Source of the DNA: Prasinococcaceae sp. CCMP 1430
Lineage: Eukaryota > Prasinodermophyta > Palmophyllophyceae > Prasinococcales > Prasinococcaceae
Direction of reading: 5' to 3'
Length of the DNA stretch: 55,443 nt
Assembly (NCBI GenBank): GCA_013416795.1
Contig: RQSC01000757.1
Location: 140,610 to 196,052, forward strand
Below the pieces are notes generated by a model. The model made no database searches. It worked only from the letters and a program-made list of their open reading frames with translations, and had not been told where the DNA came from. A program made the translations under genes and the position numbers. Position 1 is the first letter of the stretch, and the number at the start of each line of letters is the position of its first letter. Positions 26,413 through 37,186 of this stretch are shown in pieces.

Positions 26413-29392
26413 ATGCCGCTGCTCGTCACCGAGACCCGCCCGCGGCGCCCGAGCAGCCCGAGAGCGGCGCGGGCACGCCCGCGGAGACGCCGGGCGCGAG
26501 CGCGGGCTACGTGAGCGAGCCGATGTCGGAGGGCAACCCTGACCCGTTCTCCGACCACCCGCCCTCGGACGAGGAGGAGGAGGGAGAGGACCTCGTCGGG
26601 GAGGGGATGATGCAGTGCGTTCGCGCGCGGGCGCGCGCGCGCGCGAGCGAGCGGACGGGTGGGCGAGCGGGGGCGAGCGGGCGCGGGAGCGCGCGATGCG
26701 CGGGAGCGAGCATGGGAGCGCGCCAGCGAGCGTAGGAGCGCGCGAGGGAGTTGGGAGGGGGGGGGAGGGAGAAAGCGAGCGCCGCGCGCTTACGGTGGAC
26801 GGCCCACGCACGCCCTCAATCGATGCCGCGCGCGCGGGCGAACGCGCGCTGACGATGCCCTCGATCGCCCCGCGCGCGCCCGCATCGGCGGCGCCCCGCA
26901 GGGACTACAAGGCCGTCGAGGCCCTGGACCACTACGAGGCCGACGGCATGGATGAGGACGTCGAGGAGCCGCTCGACCTCGAGGAGCAGCAGGCCGCCCG
27001 CCAGGCCGCCGAGGAGGCAATGGCGCGCCGCGACAACGCTGCGGGGATAGGCATGGGCGCGCGCATGCCCGAGTTGCTCAGGGATGACGACAACGACGAG
27101 GACGGTGAGCGCCCTCGCCGCCGCCGCCGTCTCGACGGGCCCGCGGCGTCGGGCGACACCGAGGGCGGGGCCGGCGACTACGAGGAGGAGGTCAAGCTCG
27201 AGCAGGTGGAGGGCCCGCTGCTCGAATTCATCGCGCGGCCGCGCACGCGCCGCGAGATCAAGAAGCGCTTCAAGAGGTTCCTCGAGAGCTTCGAGGTCGA
27301 CCAGGAGTACGTGTACAAGAGCGCGATCCACACCATGTGCTCGCGCAACTCGCAGAGCCTCGAGGTCAACTACGTGCACCTCTCGCACATGCACCCGATC
27401 CTCGCCATCTGGGTGGCCGACGCGCCGCAGCCCATGCTCAAGATCTTCGACGAGATCGCCAAGGAGGTGGTGCTGGACATGTTCCCCGAGTACGACCGCA
27501 TCCGCACCGACGTCTTCGTGCGCATCACCGGCCTGCCCATCCTGGACTCGATCCGCGACATCCGCCAGCAGCACCTCAACGCCCTCATCAAGATCTCGGG
27601 CGTCGTCACGCGCCGCACGGGCGTGTTCCCGCAGCTGCAGAGCTCGATGTACGACTGCGCCAAGTGCGGTTTCCTCATCGGCCCCATCCAGCAGGACGGC
27701 TTCAAGGAGCTCACGCCAGGCGCGTGCCCCGCGTGTCAGTCGATGGGCCCGTTCTCCATCAACGTCGAGAAGACCGTCTACCGCAACTACCAGAAGATCA
27801 CGCTGCAAGAATCGCCGGGCAGCGTGCCCGCGGGCCGCCTGCCGCGCTCCAAGGAGGTGGTTGTGCAGGACGACCTCATCGATCAGGCCAGGCCCGGCGA
27901 GGAGGTGGAGATCACCGGCGTGTATACCAACTCGTTCGATCGTTCGCTGAACACAAAGAACGGATTCCCGGTCTTCTCTACGGTGGTCGAGGCCAACTAC
28001 CTGTCCAAGCGCGAGGACGCGTATGCGGTGTACAGGCTGACCGACAAGGACAAGGAGGACGTGCTGAAGCTCTCCAAGGACCCGCGCATCGCGCAGCGCA
28101 TCGTCAAGTCCATAGCGCCCTCCATCTACGGCCACAAGCACATCAAGACCTCGCTCGCGCTGTCGATGTTCGGCGGGCAGGAGAAGAACGTGGCGGGCAA
28201 GCACAGGCTGCGCGGTGACATCAACGTGCTGCTGCTAGGCGATCCGGGCACCGCCAAGTCGCAGTTCCTCAAGTACGTGGAGAAAACAGCGCACCGTGCA
28301 GTCTACACCACTGGCAAGGGCGCGTCGGCGGTGGGCCTCACGGCGGCGGTGCAGAAGGACCCCGTCACGCGCGAGTGGACGCTCGAGGGCGGCGCGCTGG
28401 TGCTCGCCGACCGCGGCGTATGCCTCATCGACGAGTTCGACAAGATGAACGACCAGGATCGCGTGTCCATCCACGAGGCCATGGAGCAGCAGTCGATCTC
28501 CATCTCCAAGGCGGGCATCGTCACCTCGCTGCAGGCGCGCTGCGCGGTGATCGCGGCCGCCAACCCCATCAACGGGCGCTACAACTCGAGCCGCACGTTC
28601 GGCGAGAACGTCGAGCTCACCGAGCCCATCCTGTCGCGCTTTGACTGCCTGTGCGTGGTCAAGGACATCGTCGACCCCGTGCAGGACGAGAGCCTCGCGC
28701 GCTTCGTGGTGAACTCCCACGCCCGGTCACACCCAGACGGCGTCGCGGAGGGCGATGCGGAGGCCGACGCGATGTCGTCGCTCCTCAGGGAGGGCGACGC
28801 CGACCTCCAGCCGCTGCAGCAGGAGCAGCTGCGAAAGTACATCACCTACGCCAAGAGCACCGTCAAGCCCAAGCTCCGTGCGAGCGATGCCACCAAGATC
28901 CAGCACGTCTACGCGAATCTCCGCCAGACGTCTCTGCGCGGGCAGGGCGTGCCCGTGGCCGTGCGCCACATCGAGAGCATCATCCGGATGGCTGAGTCCC
29001 ACGCTAAGATGCACCTGCGCGAGTACGTGAGCAGCTCGGACGTGGACGTGGCCATCCGCACGCTGCTGCAGTCGTTCATCAGCACGCAGAAGGACAGCGT
29101 GCAGCGCTCGCTGCAGCGGTCCTTCCAGCAGTACCTGGGCGGCGCCTCGGACTACGATGAGCTGCTCATGCACGCGCTCAAAGCGCTGGTGCGCGACGCT
29201 GTCACCCTCGCGCAGGTGCAGGAGGGCGCCGTGCCCGCCGCCGTCGCAATCCCGCTCGAAAACCTGGAGGCCAAGGCCGCCGAGCACGAAATTACAGACC
29301 TGCAGCCTTTCCTGCGCGGGACCGTCTTCGACGCCAACGGCTTCGAGTTCAAGCCGGATGAGAGGGTCATCCTCAAGGACATCGCAGCGTGA
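26413..29392 (+). CDS. MCM2: MCM2, replicative helicase subunit
   Basis: A 5' exon ends at 26614. The 287-nt intron 26615-26901 (GTGCGT donor, phase 2) joins it as GEGMM|QDYKAVEALDHYEAD, as in MCM2 of other eukaryotes. Exon 2 26902-29392 carries the zinc finger (C-A-K-C ... C-P-A-C, about 27659-27740), Walker A GDPGTAKSQ (about 28240), Walker B CLIDEFDKMND (about 28425) and arginine finger SRFD (about 28635). The acidic N-tail (SDEEEEGEDL) matches the histone-binding and phosphorylated region. MCM2 is part of the hexameric MCM2-7 helicase. The start is uncertain. Codon bias suggests the ATG at 26413 (MPLLVTETRP) with a frame change near 26440-26470. The main frame alone has ATGs at 26250, 26328 and 26523. 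Confidence 0.96.
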
Positions 29393-29542
29393 GCGCTACG
29401 AGCGCGGCAGGGGCAGGGCGGGGAGGTGGCGAGGTGGTGACGGGAGCGGTACACCAGGAGGCGCGCTAGATATGATAAACTCAGTGATACATATTTTTAC
29501 AACAGGTCCGCGCGTGCGCACGCACGGAGGTGTAGGAACTTA

Positions 29543-30557
29543 TTAGACCCGCGCGTTGTCCTCGAGGTCGCCTGCGAACTCGGCCAGGAGCACGTCGAGC
29601 TCCTCGGTTGGCCTCTCTTCAGGCTCGAAGCCGAGGCGCTCACACAGGTCGCTCGACATCTCCTGCAGAACGCGACGCACGCACAGCTCGTCCGCCGCGG
29701 TCGGGCGACCTGCGCGCGCCATCTCGAGCGCGAGGCTCGTCGCAGAAGCGCCAGGCATGCCGCAAGGCACAATGAGCCGTGTGTACATGTCCACGTCGAG
29801 GTCGACGTTGAGCGCGAGGCCGTGGGTCGTCACGCGCTCGCGCACTTGCACCCCGACGGCGCCGAGCTTGCGCGGTCCATCAAACGCATCGGTGCCGGTC
29901 CCTGCGTCTGCCTGGACCCGCTCGTTCGGATCGCCATCGCCCGCCCACACGCCTGTGTGCCCGGGCACGCGACCGCGTGCCGCAATCCCGCGGCGCGCGG
30001 CAGCGCCGATCATGACATCCTCGAGGTGCTCGACGTACTTTCGCACGCCTATGGCCACCGCGCCGCTGCTTGTGAGGCCGGCCGTCGCGCGTGCGCGTCG
30101 CGCAGGCGCGAGCGTCACGATGGGGTACAGGACCGCCTGCATCCGCTCGCGGCATGGAGGGTTCGTCGTGTGTGCGCAAGTCAGTGCTCGCCCCGCTGCC
30201 GGTGCGAGGAGGGCGAGGGAGGGAAGGAGGGGGGAAACTGCTCGCAGGATCTGCGCGTAGGCACACGCGTGTGGCATGCCGCACCTGCCCGGGCGCATGG
30301 TACGTCGCCTCGCCGCCTCGTGGCACACGATGCACGTCGATGCCCGCTGCCTTCAGCTCGCCGTCGCTCGCGAGCACGTGCGCTGCGTCGGCACGCCGTC
30401 CGAGCGTGAGCACGGCCGGCGCGTGCTGCAGCGCAAGGAGCGCCGGGGCCGCGCGCCCACGCCGCGCGGCCAGCCAGAGCGCGCGCTGCAGCGCGAGGCC
30501 ACGCGCGTACGGCACGAACCCCAGCGAGTACACGCGGCAGCGGCCAGCTGGCGACAT
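29543..30557 (-). CDS. LIPT2: octanoyltransferase (LipB/LIPT2)
   Basis: Exons 30557-30285 and 30136-29543, phase 0, about 288 residues; the 148-nt intron joins YHAPGQ|AVLYPIVTL. Family motifs: R-G-G-E-A-T-Y-H-A-P-G-Q, TGVW, the catalytic Lys in G-P-R-K-L-G-A-V-G-V, H-G-L-A-L-N-V and the acyl-accepting Cys in I-V-P-C-G. The enzyme moves octanoate from acyl carrier protein to the lipoyl domains of 2-oxoacid dehydrogenases and glycine cleavage H-protein, in mitochondria or plastids. The frame continues upstream of the ATG at 30557 into a basic Ala/Arg/Leu stretch. It begins at a good acceptor (CCTGTGCTAG, 30668), so a 5' exon may supply a transit peptide. It is convergent with MCM2. Confidence 0.93.
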
Positions 30558-30667
30558 CGCGCCGCCCCACGGCGGCAACGCGCCACAGGATCGTCGCGAG
30601 GGCGCGCCGAGGCGCGCGGACGCGCCCAGGCGCGCGGCCGAGCCAATGCGCGCGGTCGAGGAAGCGC

Positions 30668-31559
30668 CTAGCACAGGACAGGTGTTGAGGTTGGCGTGGG
30701 CGTGGGCGAGTGTGTGTGTGTGCGTGTGTGGTGGTGGTGGTGGGGAGGGGGGAGCACCAGCGCCCGTTGTGGCACGCGCGGACTCGCACGCACGCACCGC
30801 GGAACACTCAATGTACTGTATTTTGATATACGACTACAACAATGCGCGATGCCACCTCTCGCGATTGCTCAGAGAGAGCCCCCGTACGCCTCTTTTTTTG
30901 GTTTTTTTTTTGGAAATCCGAGCGCGGTGTCTTTTTTTTTTTCCCCCCTTGCGCTTCCGCTTCCGCCATCGGACGGCGGTTCGCGCCCTCGTTTGGGTCG
31001 TTCCGCCCGTGGGCGGGTCTAATTTTCGGTTCGATCGTGGATCCATGCATTGCGACGGAGAGATCTGGCGGCATGCGCGGAGGAGGTGCAGGTTCGTGTG
31101 CGCGGTGAGAGCCCGGGCGTCGAAACCTTATCCAGCGCGCGGCGTGCTGCTCCGCCTGCGGCGGCCGGCAGCGGGGGGCGGGGGGCGTTGCGGCGCGGCA
31201 CAGCGTGCACGCGCGCGGCCCCGCTGCCGCGCGCCCCCGCCGCGCGCACCTCACGCGCCGCAAGCATGCTTCCAAGTCCCGCACCTCCCCCCACCCACCA
31301 CCACACTCCCTCCCGTCCGCGCCCGTCCGGGGGGCGGGGGGCCGAGGGCTCCCCGGGGGGTGGTCGCCACCGCCACGCGCGCGCACAGTGGCGCAAAAAT
31401 CTCCGAGCCTTGATCTTTTTGGGACGACTCGCCCGTGTGGTCACATAATCATAATTTGTTTGTATTGTAATGGGCTGCGTCGCGTTGCGGCGCGGCGCAC
31501 GCGCGCCGAATGCGTTTTGAAGTGCGGGCCCGCCCGCGCCCGTTCGAAACTGAAGCTAA
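30668..31559. other. divergent region with TG repeat and T-rich patches
   Basis: Lies between the LIPT2 (-) and Deg-like protease (+) genes. It holds a TG/GGT repeat (30706-30760), an AT-rich patch with TGTAC at 30812-30816, T-runs at 30890-30945 and another AT-rich patch near 31440-31470. Missing 5' exons of both flanking genes may lie here. No gene of its own is supported. Confidence 0.45.
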
Positions 31560-32673
31560 AAACTTGACCGTTGCGGCGCGATTGTGCACTCGTGCGCACT
31601 CGAGAGAGAGGCGCGGGCGGGGGCGCCACACGCGCCGCGCGCGGCGGGGGTGTCGGTGGCGGACGCGTCGGCGGATGCGGTCGACAGGGTCGCTCAGTCG
31701 GTGTGCCACCTCGGGCCGCTGCCCGCGCAGCCGTGGTCAGCGCGCCGCGGGACAGGCACTGTCATCGGCGAGGATGGGCTGATCGCGACCGCCGCGCACG
31801 TCGCGTGCTTCCGCGGGTGCGTGACTCCGAGCGCGCCCCGTGCCCGCTAGGACGCGGCTGCCGCGACAGATGTGTGCCCTCGCACGCGCCTGCGCGCCCT
31901 CGCGCGCTAGTTCAACCGCGATGCGCGCCGCTCGGGCCAGCGCCCAAGGGATCGCGCTGACATCGTTGCGCCCGCCGCGACGCCTGGACGCGCTGCTGCT
32001 CGCCGCCGGACGCCGCGCGCGCAGCAAGGACAACAAGATGGAGGCTATCGTCGGCAAGCGCATGTTCGAGGGCGTGGTGGTGGGCGTCCACTCGGAGCTA
32101 GACGTGGCGCTGGTGCGCCTCACGCACGAGATCACGAAGGGCATGCCACGCACGCCGCTCGCCGAGTGCGAGGGCGGCGCGCCGCCTGCAGTCGAACTCG
32201 CCGGGGAGGATGCGCTTCTCTCGATTCCTCCGGGCACGCCCGTGCGCTCGCTGGGGTACCCCGCGCCGTGGACGCTCAACCTCAAGTCGAGCAGCGCGCG
32301 CGCGGGCACGCGCACCGGCGAGGGCGTGCTCTCGGGCGTTGCGGCGGTGGGATCCGCCAACGAGGCTGCCATCGCGGAGGAGGGCGGCGACGCTGCCGCG
32401 GCCGTCGCGGCGGGCAAGCTGCATGCCACGCACGTCGCCCACAACGCGGGCGTGTCGAGCGGCCAGTCGGGCGGGCCCGTGTTCGCCGAGGATGGCGCCG
32501 TGCTTGGCATCTCCTCGGTGGGCGGCGGTGGCGTAGAGATCGCCGTGAGCTCCAACGTCCTCAGCGAGATTGTCGAGGGGGAGGGCGTCGAGTCTCTGTC
32601 CATGGGCAAGTGGGACAGGAGGGCTCTTGACATGGCCAACAAGGTGCTCGGCGTCCTCGGCCTGTCGACGTAG
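31560..32673 (+). CDS. Deg/HtrA-like trypsin-fold serine protease (5' end unresolved)
   Basis: Exon A is open from 31560 to 31816 and exon B is 32025-32673, with a 208-nt phase-2 intron (GTGCGT donor, GCGCGCAG acceptor). The catalytic triad is visible: His in GTGTVIGEDGLIATAAHVA, Asp in S-E-L-D-V-A-L-V-R-L and Ser in V-S-S-G-Q-S-G-G-P-V-F. This is the Trypsin_2/S1C pattern of Deg proteases. There is no PDZ domain after the protease unit. The segment ARAGTRTGEGVLSGV before the Ser motif corresponds to the LD/L2 loop region. Exon A contains no in-frame ATG, so a further 5' exon must exist. An acidic Ala/Glu insert (AIAEEGGDAAAA) lies in the second barrel. Location (plastid, mitochondrion or cytosol) cannot be told. 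Confidence 0.8.
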
Positions 32674-32924
32674 GGCCAGAGTGCCGCGCGTCAGCGCGCG
32701 TGCTAGTGTAAACACATTTTTTGGTTGCACTCGGCCTCGGCCACGGCCTCAGCGTCGGCATTACCCGTAGCTGTGTCTTCGTCTACACACAGGGTCCGCG
32801 ACGCGCCCATGGCGCGCGCACCCGCGCTGCAGCGTGCGCTGTGCGGCGACGCACGCTCGCGCGGATCTGCGTGCACGCGCGCGTTCGCATGCTGATTTGT
32901 GCGTGCCACACCGTCCCCCCGACG

Positions 32925-34528
32925 ATGTGCGAGGGCGGCACGCGCTCGGCAGCAGCCACCGAGGCTGCCGCCGGCGAAGGCGACGCGCGCAATGGAGCGG
33001 TAGCGAGGCGCGCCCTCGCACTGCTCCGCCAAGCGCGCGCAGCCGACGCGGTGCTCGAGCTGTGCGCGCGTGCTGCCAGCGATGCCGAGCCAGCCGCCGC
33101 CACCAAGGGCAACCGAGACGGAGGCAATGGTGGCAATGGCGATGGCCGAGGGGATGCGAGTGGCCGAGATGGCGGCAGCGAAGGCGGCGCGTCGCGATTC
33201 GACGTCGCAGCGCAGGTTCTGCTCGCCGAGCTGCTGACGCGCGACGCGACGCTCGCGGCGTTCCCGCCCCGTGCGGCATATGTCGAGCGGCTGCTCGCAG
33301 CCGCTGCGCGCCGCGCCGGTCGCGAGCGCTGCGAGCTCGCAGAGCCGTTGCTCGACCTGCTTGCGCCAATATGGGCTGGCACGGGCGTCGGTGCGGGCGG
33401 GGGGCAAGACAGGTGCGTACAGCGGGCGAATGCGCGCTGTGTGCTGTGAGTGTGGACAGACTCGATGCCACATGTGCTTGCGTATCGCGCTGACACACAC
33501 ACGCGCTCGCGCACGCACGCACACAACACATCCTTCACGCCACTCGCCACAAAACCACACGCGTGTGGGGTAGCGACGACGAGGGCAACACGGCGTCTGT
33601 GGGCTATGTGAGCCATACTCTGTCCGCGTCTGCGCGAGGTAGCAGCGGCCTCGCGCGGGTCGAGGCCGTGAGTGCGCGCTGCGACGCAAACGTGCTCGCG
33701 GGAAACACCGGCATGGCCGTCTGGGACGCTGGCCTGCGCCTCGGCGCGGCGCTGCTCTCGGGCGCGGATGATGACTCGCCACACGCACGAATCTCCGATC
33801 AAACGCATTCACACCGAGCCGCTGCCGCCATCGCCGCCATTGCCGCCGGGGGCCACGTGCTCGAGCTGGGCTGCGGCACGGCGTTCTCATCGCTGTGTGC
33901 GCTCGCAGCTGGCGCGGGTGGTGCGCTCGCTACCGACGGCGATGCCGCCGCGGTCAAAAACGCTGCTCACAATGCGTGGCGTGCCGACAGGACGGGTGCG
34001 GAGTCGATCGACGAGCGCTCGCGCGACGGGGGAGATAGCACCAGCGCGAGCAGTGCCAGCCGCTGTCGCTGCGAGGTGCTGTGGTGGCAGGACACTGACG
34101 TAGCGGCTTCGGAGGAGTTTGGCCAGCTGGGCCTCGGCGAAGGCGGTCAAAGCGGCGGCGAGGGCGGCCATGCGGGCGGTGGCGAATCGGACAACTGCGA
34201 ACACCCGTACGCCTTCGCTGCGGTGCTCGCCGCCGACGTCGCGTACGACCCGGAGAGCGTGGGCGCTCTCTCCCACACGCTCGGCTGGGCGCTACGCGCG
34301 CGCCTCGCACCCGTCGCTCTCATCGCCAACGCTCGGCGCACGCCCGGCGCGCTCGAGACCTTTCGCGCAGAGCTTGAGAGCTGTGGCCTGCGCGTGGACG
34401 ACCTCGCTGGCAGCCACGGGGCGCCCGACGAGACGCCCGAGGAGGCTGTCGCTGCGCTCTCGCGCGCGTTCGTCGAGCCGCCGCCGCCGACATTCGCCGT
34501 CAGGCTGTGGAGCGTCACGCTGGAGTGA
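32925..34528 (+). CDS. class I lysine methyltransferase, EEF2KMT/FAM86-like
   Basis: Exon 1 32925-33412 and exon 2 33574-34528, with a 161-nt phase-2 intron (GTGCGT donor, GGGTAG acceptor), give about 480 residues. The N-terminal part has the FAM86 arrangement F-P-P-R-A-A-Y-V-E-R-L-L, then E-L-A-E-P-L-L-D-L-L. The methyltransferase-16 core follows: N-T-G-M-A-V-W-D-A-G-L-R-L, SAM motif HVLELGCGTAFSSL, A-T-D-G, and the post-I/II motif A-A-D-V-A-Y-D. FAM86A trimethylates a lysine of translation elongation factor 2. Low-complexity Gly/Asp/Ser inserts interrupt the N-domain (about 33110-33190) and the SAM domain (about 34000-34060 and 34130-34195). Another METTL21-type substrate is possible; the N-terminal match favours EEF2KMT. 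Confidence 0.72.
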
Positions 34529-34550
34529 TGCTCAGTCGGACGCACGCATA

Positions 34551-34568
34551 TGTAACATGTACTGTACA
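34551..34568. terminator. candidate bidirectional 3'-end element (TGTAA, TGTAC, TGTACA)
   Basis: Three TGTA-type elements in 18 nt (34551-34555, 34558-34562, 34563-34568). They sit in the 67-nt gap between the convergent methyltransferase and GST stops. This is the clearest example of the recurring gene-end motif. Confidence 0.4.
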
Positions 34569-34595
34569 AGGGTATCGGCAGTTGGCCGCGCTCGG

Positions 34596-35598
34596 TCAGT
34601 CCTCAGCGCCTGCGCACGCAGCTGCAGCAGCCGTGCGCTCGGCGCGCTCGACGGCCTCGCGTCGCCGGTAGGCGGCCACGCGCGGATGAGCGGCGACGGC
34701 GTCGGCGATAGCCACGAGCCGCGGCGCGCCATCTATCAGGGCTGGCGGCACTGATATCGATGCGCGTCCGGCTCGCGTCAGCACACATGCTCGTGCGCAC
34801 GCGCTCACGAGGACTCGCGCACTCACGCGCAAAAGCCCAGGCGCAAAAGGCCGCCAGTGTGACGTACCGCCTTCGCAATAGCTCCCATCCTGGAGGCCCC
34901 GCACGACGCCGTGTAGCTCAAGGTCGGCGATGGTGAGCCTCTCGCCGCACACGTACGGACCGTCCTCGTTGCGTCCAGCGGCGGCCGCCGCCGAGCGCGC
35001 GACGGCCGCATCGAGCTGTGCGAGCCGCATGGGCAGCAGCACGCTATCGAGCGCCGATGCGACGCCCGCGACTTGCGCGGGCGTCAACGCTGATGCAGCG
35101 AAGAGCGTGCCATCGGCCGGGTTGCGCGGGAGTGCGTTGGCATACCAGCGCGGCAAGAGCGCAGACCTGTGCGGGAGGGCGCACCAGCGTCAGAGAGCGT
35201 CCACGCACGAGCGTGCGCGAGCTGCCGCCGCCGATGTGCGCCTCTCACCTGATGTCTCCGAGCGCACCCAGCACCTGCTCTATGTCGAGCAGCAGCTCTC
35301 GTGGATACAGCCCCGCGGCGTCGCCCGCCCAGCGCAGCAACGCACCGCTCTGCGCGAAGACGCGACCGGGCGCCCCCGGCAGTTCGAGCGTAGGCACCTG
35401 CCCAAACGGCAGCGAACCAGCAGCACGTAGCGCGACGAGGCCTTCGTAGTTCACGCGCACGTCTTCGAAGGAGTCTCCAACGTCGCCATCACCGAGGAAG
35501 GCAAGCGCCAGCCGGACGCCATCGGCGAAGCCAGCGATGTCGAGGTACGTCAGTCGCGGGCGCGCCACCCCGGGATGCGCCGCCGCCACCGGCGGCAT
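34596..35598 (-). CDS. glutathione S-transferase (sigma/PGDS-like)
   Basis: Exons 35598-35249, 35166-34868 and 34750-34596 (introns 82 and 117 nt; phases 2 and 1) give 267 residues. The thioredoxin-fold half has R-L-T-Y-L-D-I-A-G-F-A with the likely catalytic Tyr. It also has F-E-D-V-R, GSLPFGQVPTLEL with the cis-Pro, and the glutathione-binding A-Q-S-G-A-L-L-R-W. The helical half has L-T-I-A-D-L-E-L (N-capping box) and, across the last splice, EG|VPPALIDGAPRL, then H-P-R-V-A-A-Y. This is the layout of sigma-class GSTs, cytosolic enzymes conjugating glutathione to electrophiles or isomerising prostaglandin-like substrates. The ATG at 35598 was chosen because the preceding codons (GTG TTG) are not starts. 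Confidence 0.9.
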
Positions 35599-35748
35599 CA
35601 ACACCGGCGCCAGCGCCCTGCCGTGCTGACCCGCGCTCGTCAGCTCACAAGAGCACAGCCGCGTGCTGCGGCGCGCGCGCGCTGTGACGCGTGCTTCGGG
35701 ACCTGCGCGTGCGCAGTTTGAGTTGCCAGACCGCTGCCGCCCGCCGCC

Positions 35749-37045
35749 ATGTGCGCATCTGCCGCTGCTGCCGCCGCCGCCGCGACGGCGGTGCGCTCTC
35801 CCCGCGCTTCGTCAGCGTGGCGTACTTCTTGGCGGTACGAGTACTACGCGCCCCGCGGCGCGCCTAAGGGCGCCCCCGCGGACGCCACGTGCGCCAGGGC
35901 CGTGCTGGCTCCGTTGCGGGAGTCGCGGCCTGCGCTTGGCGAGCGCGCGGGCTGCATCAATGTCCCGGACAAGGGCCGGGATGGACGCGGTGCGGTCGCC
36001 GCCACCGCGCGGGCGCTCATCGAGGCGGGGGCGGATCCGGCGGAGGTCGTGCCTCACTTCAGCTGTAAGACGATGGGTGGGGCGGGCGGGCGCAACGCGG
36101 CGTGCCACGACAGGCTCGCGGAGGTGCGTGCGCCTGCTTCGCGGGCCGGCAAGGCAATCTCTCGGCGACCGCGCCCCCTGACATTCGCAGGCACGGGAGG
36201 CGATGCATGCACGTCCTGCAGCGAACCGGCTGCGCGGCAGAATGGGGCAGCTGCCGCGAACGCCATAGACGCGTGCCGCAAGTGCGAGCCTTGGAGCGTG
36301 CTCCCGTGCTGACACGTCACCCATCGATGCACCAATCGCTCATGTTGCTGTGCGCGTGCGCGCGCCGCAGTTCCTGGGTGAGCTGAGCGCGCTAGGCATT
36401 GAGCGTGCGCTGGTGGTAACAGGCTCAGGCGAGCGGCCCGTCGGGTCACTGGAGGCCCTGCGCGAGCATGCGCGGCGGCAGCAGAAGAGTAGTGCCACTG
36501 GGGGAGGGCCTAAGCTGCACGTGGCCTTCAATCCATACGAGCCGGCCCTCGACGGCGAGCTCGACAGGCTGAGGGCAAAGCTTAGCACGGGCGTCGTTGC
36601 TGGCGTGTGGCTACAACTGGGGAGCGACCCCGAGGCGCTGCGGCGTGGCCTGGAGCAGCTGGAGGCGATCGCGAGGGACGAGCAGGCGCCCAAGCTGGAG
36701 CTTTACGGCAGCGTCTTGATGCCCTCGAAGCAGCTCCTAGCACGCTTCCGCTTTCGGCCCTGGGTGGGCGTTCGATTCAGCGATGAGTACCTCACCGACG
36801 TCGACGCCGCGCGCGGAATCACCCGCGCCGTGCTGCAGGTGTACGAGGCCCACGGCGTGACCCCGCTGTGGGAGAGCCGCATTAACACGGGCGCCGACGC
36901 CGACGACATCCAGGGGCTCATGGATGAGGCGGCGGACGCCTCCGCCCCGGCCGCCGGTAGCCCGGCTGCGACCGCCGGCGGCGCGGCCGCCTACGACGGA
37001 GGGCGCCGGCAGCCGAAGCGGCAGAGGCAGCTGGCCGACAACTGA
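35749..37045 (+). CDS. methylenetetrahydrofolate reductase-like protein, short form
   Basis: Exon 1 35749-36123 and exon 2 36371-37045, with a 247-nt phase-0 intron (GAG|GTGCGT, CCGCAG|TTC), give 349 residues. Features of the FAD-linked MTHFR barrel are seen. They are A-E-V-V-P-H-F-S-C-K (the H-x-T/S-C strand), then across the splice L-A-E|F-L-G-E-L-S-A-L-G-I-E-R-A-L-V-V-T-G-S-G, then K-L-H-V-A-F-N-P-Y-E-P, G-V-W-L-Q-L-G and the Y-G-S-V-L-M-P-S-K strand. It lacks the SAM-binding regulatory half of eukaryotic MTHFR and is shorter than the catalytic half alone. It could therefore be a divergent paralogue rather than the folate-cycle enzyme. The N-terminus is Ala-rich; the C-terminus ends in a basic tail (RRQPKRQRQ). 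Confidence 0.55.
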
Positions 37046-37133
37046 CGAGGGCCGCCGCACCCTGCCGGCGTCAGGCCGCGCGCCCACTCACACCCTCCTC
37101 GGCGTCGCACCTCGGCGTCGCATGTCGCTACTG

Positions 37134-37141
37134 TATTTAAG
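37134..37141 (+). promoter_or_regulatory. TATA-like element (TATTTAAG)
   Basis: TATTTAAG lies 46-53 nt upstream of the ATG at 37187, in a short AT-rich patch. The 141-nt spacer between the MTHFR-like stop and this gene also has TGTAC at 37164-37168. A core promoter role is inferred. Confidence 0.25.
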
Positions 37142-37186
37142 GTATTCCTCCACCAACATGTTTTGTACTATCAATTTGCATTCTCC

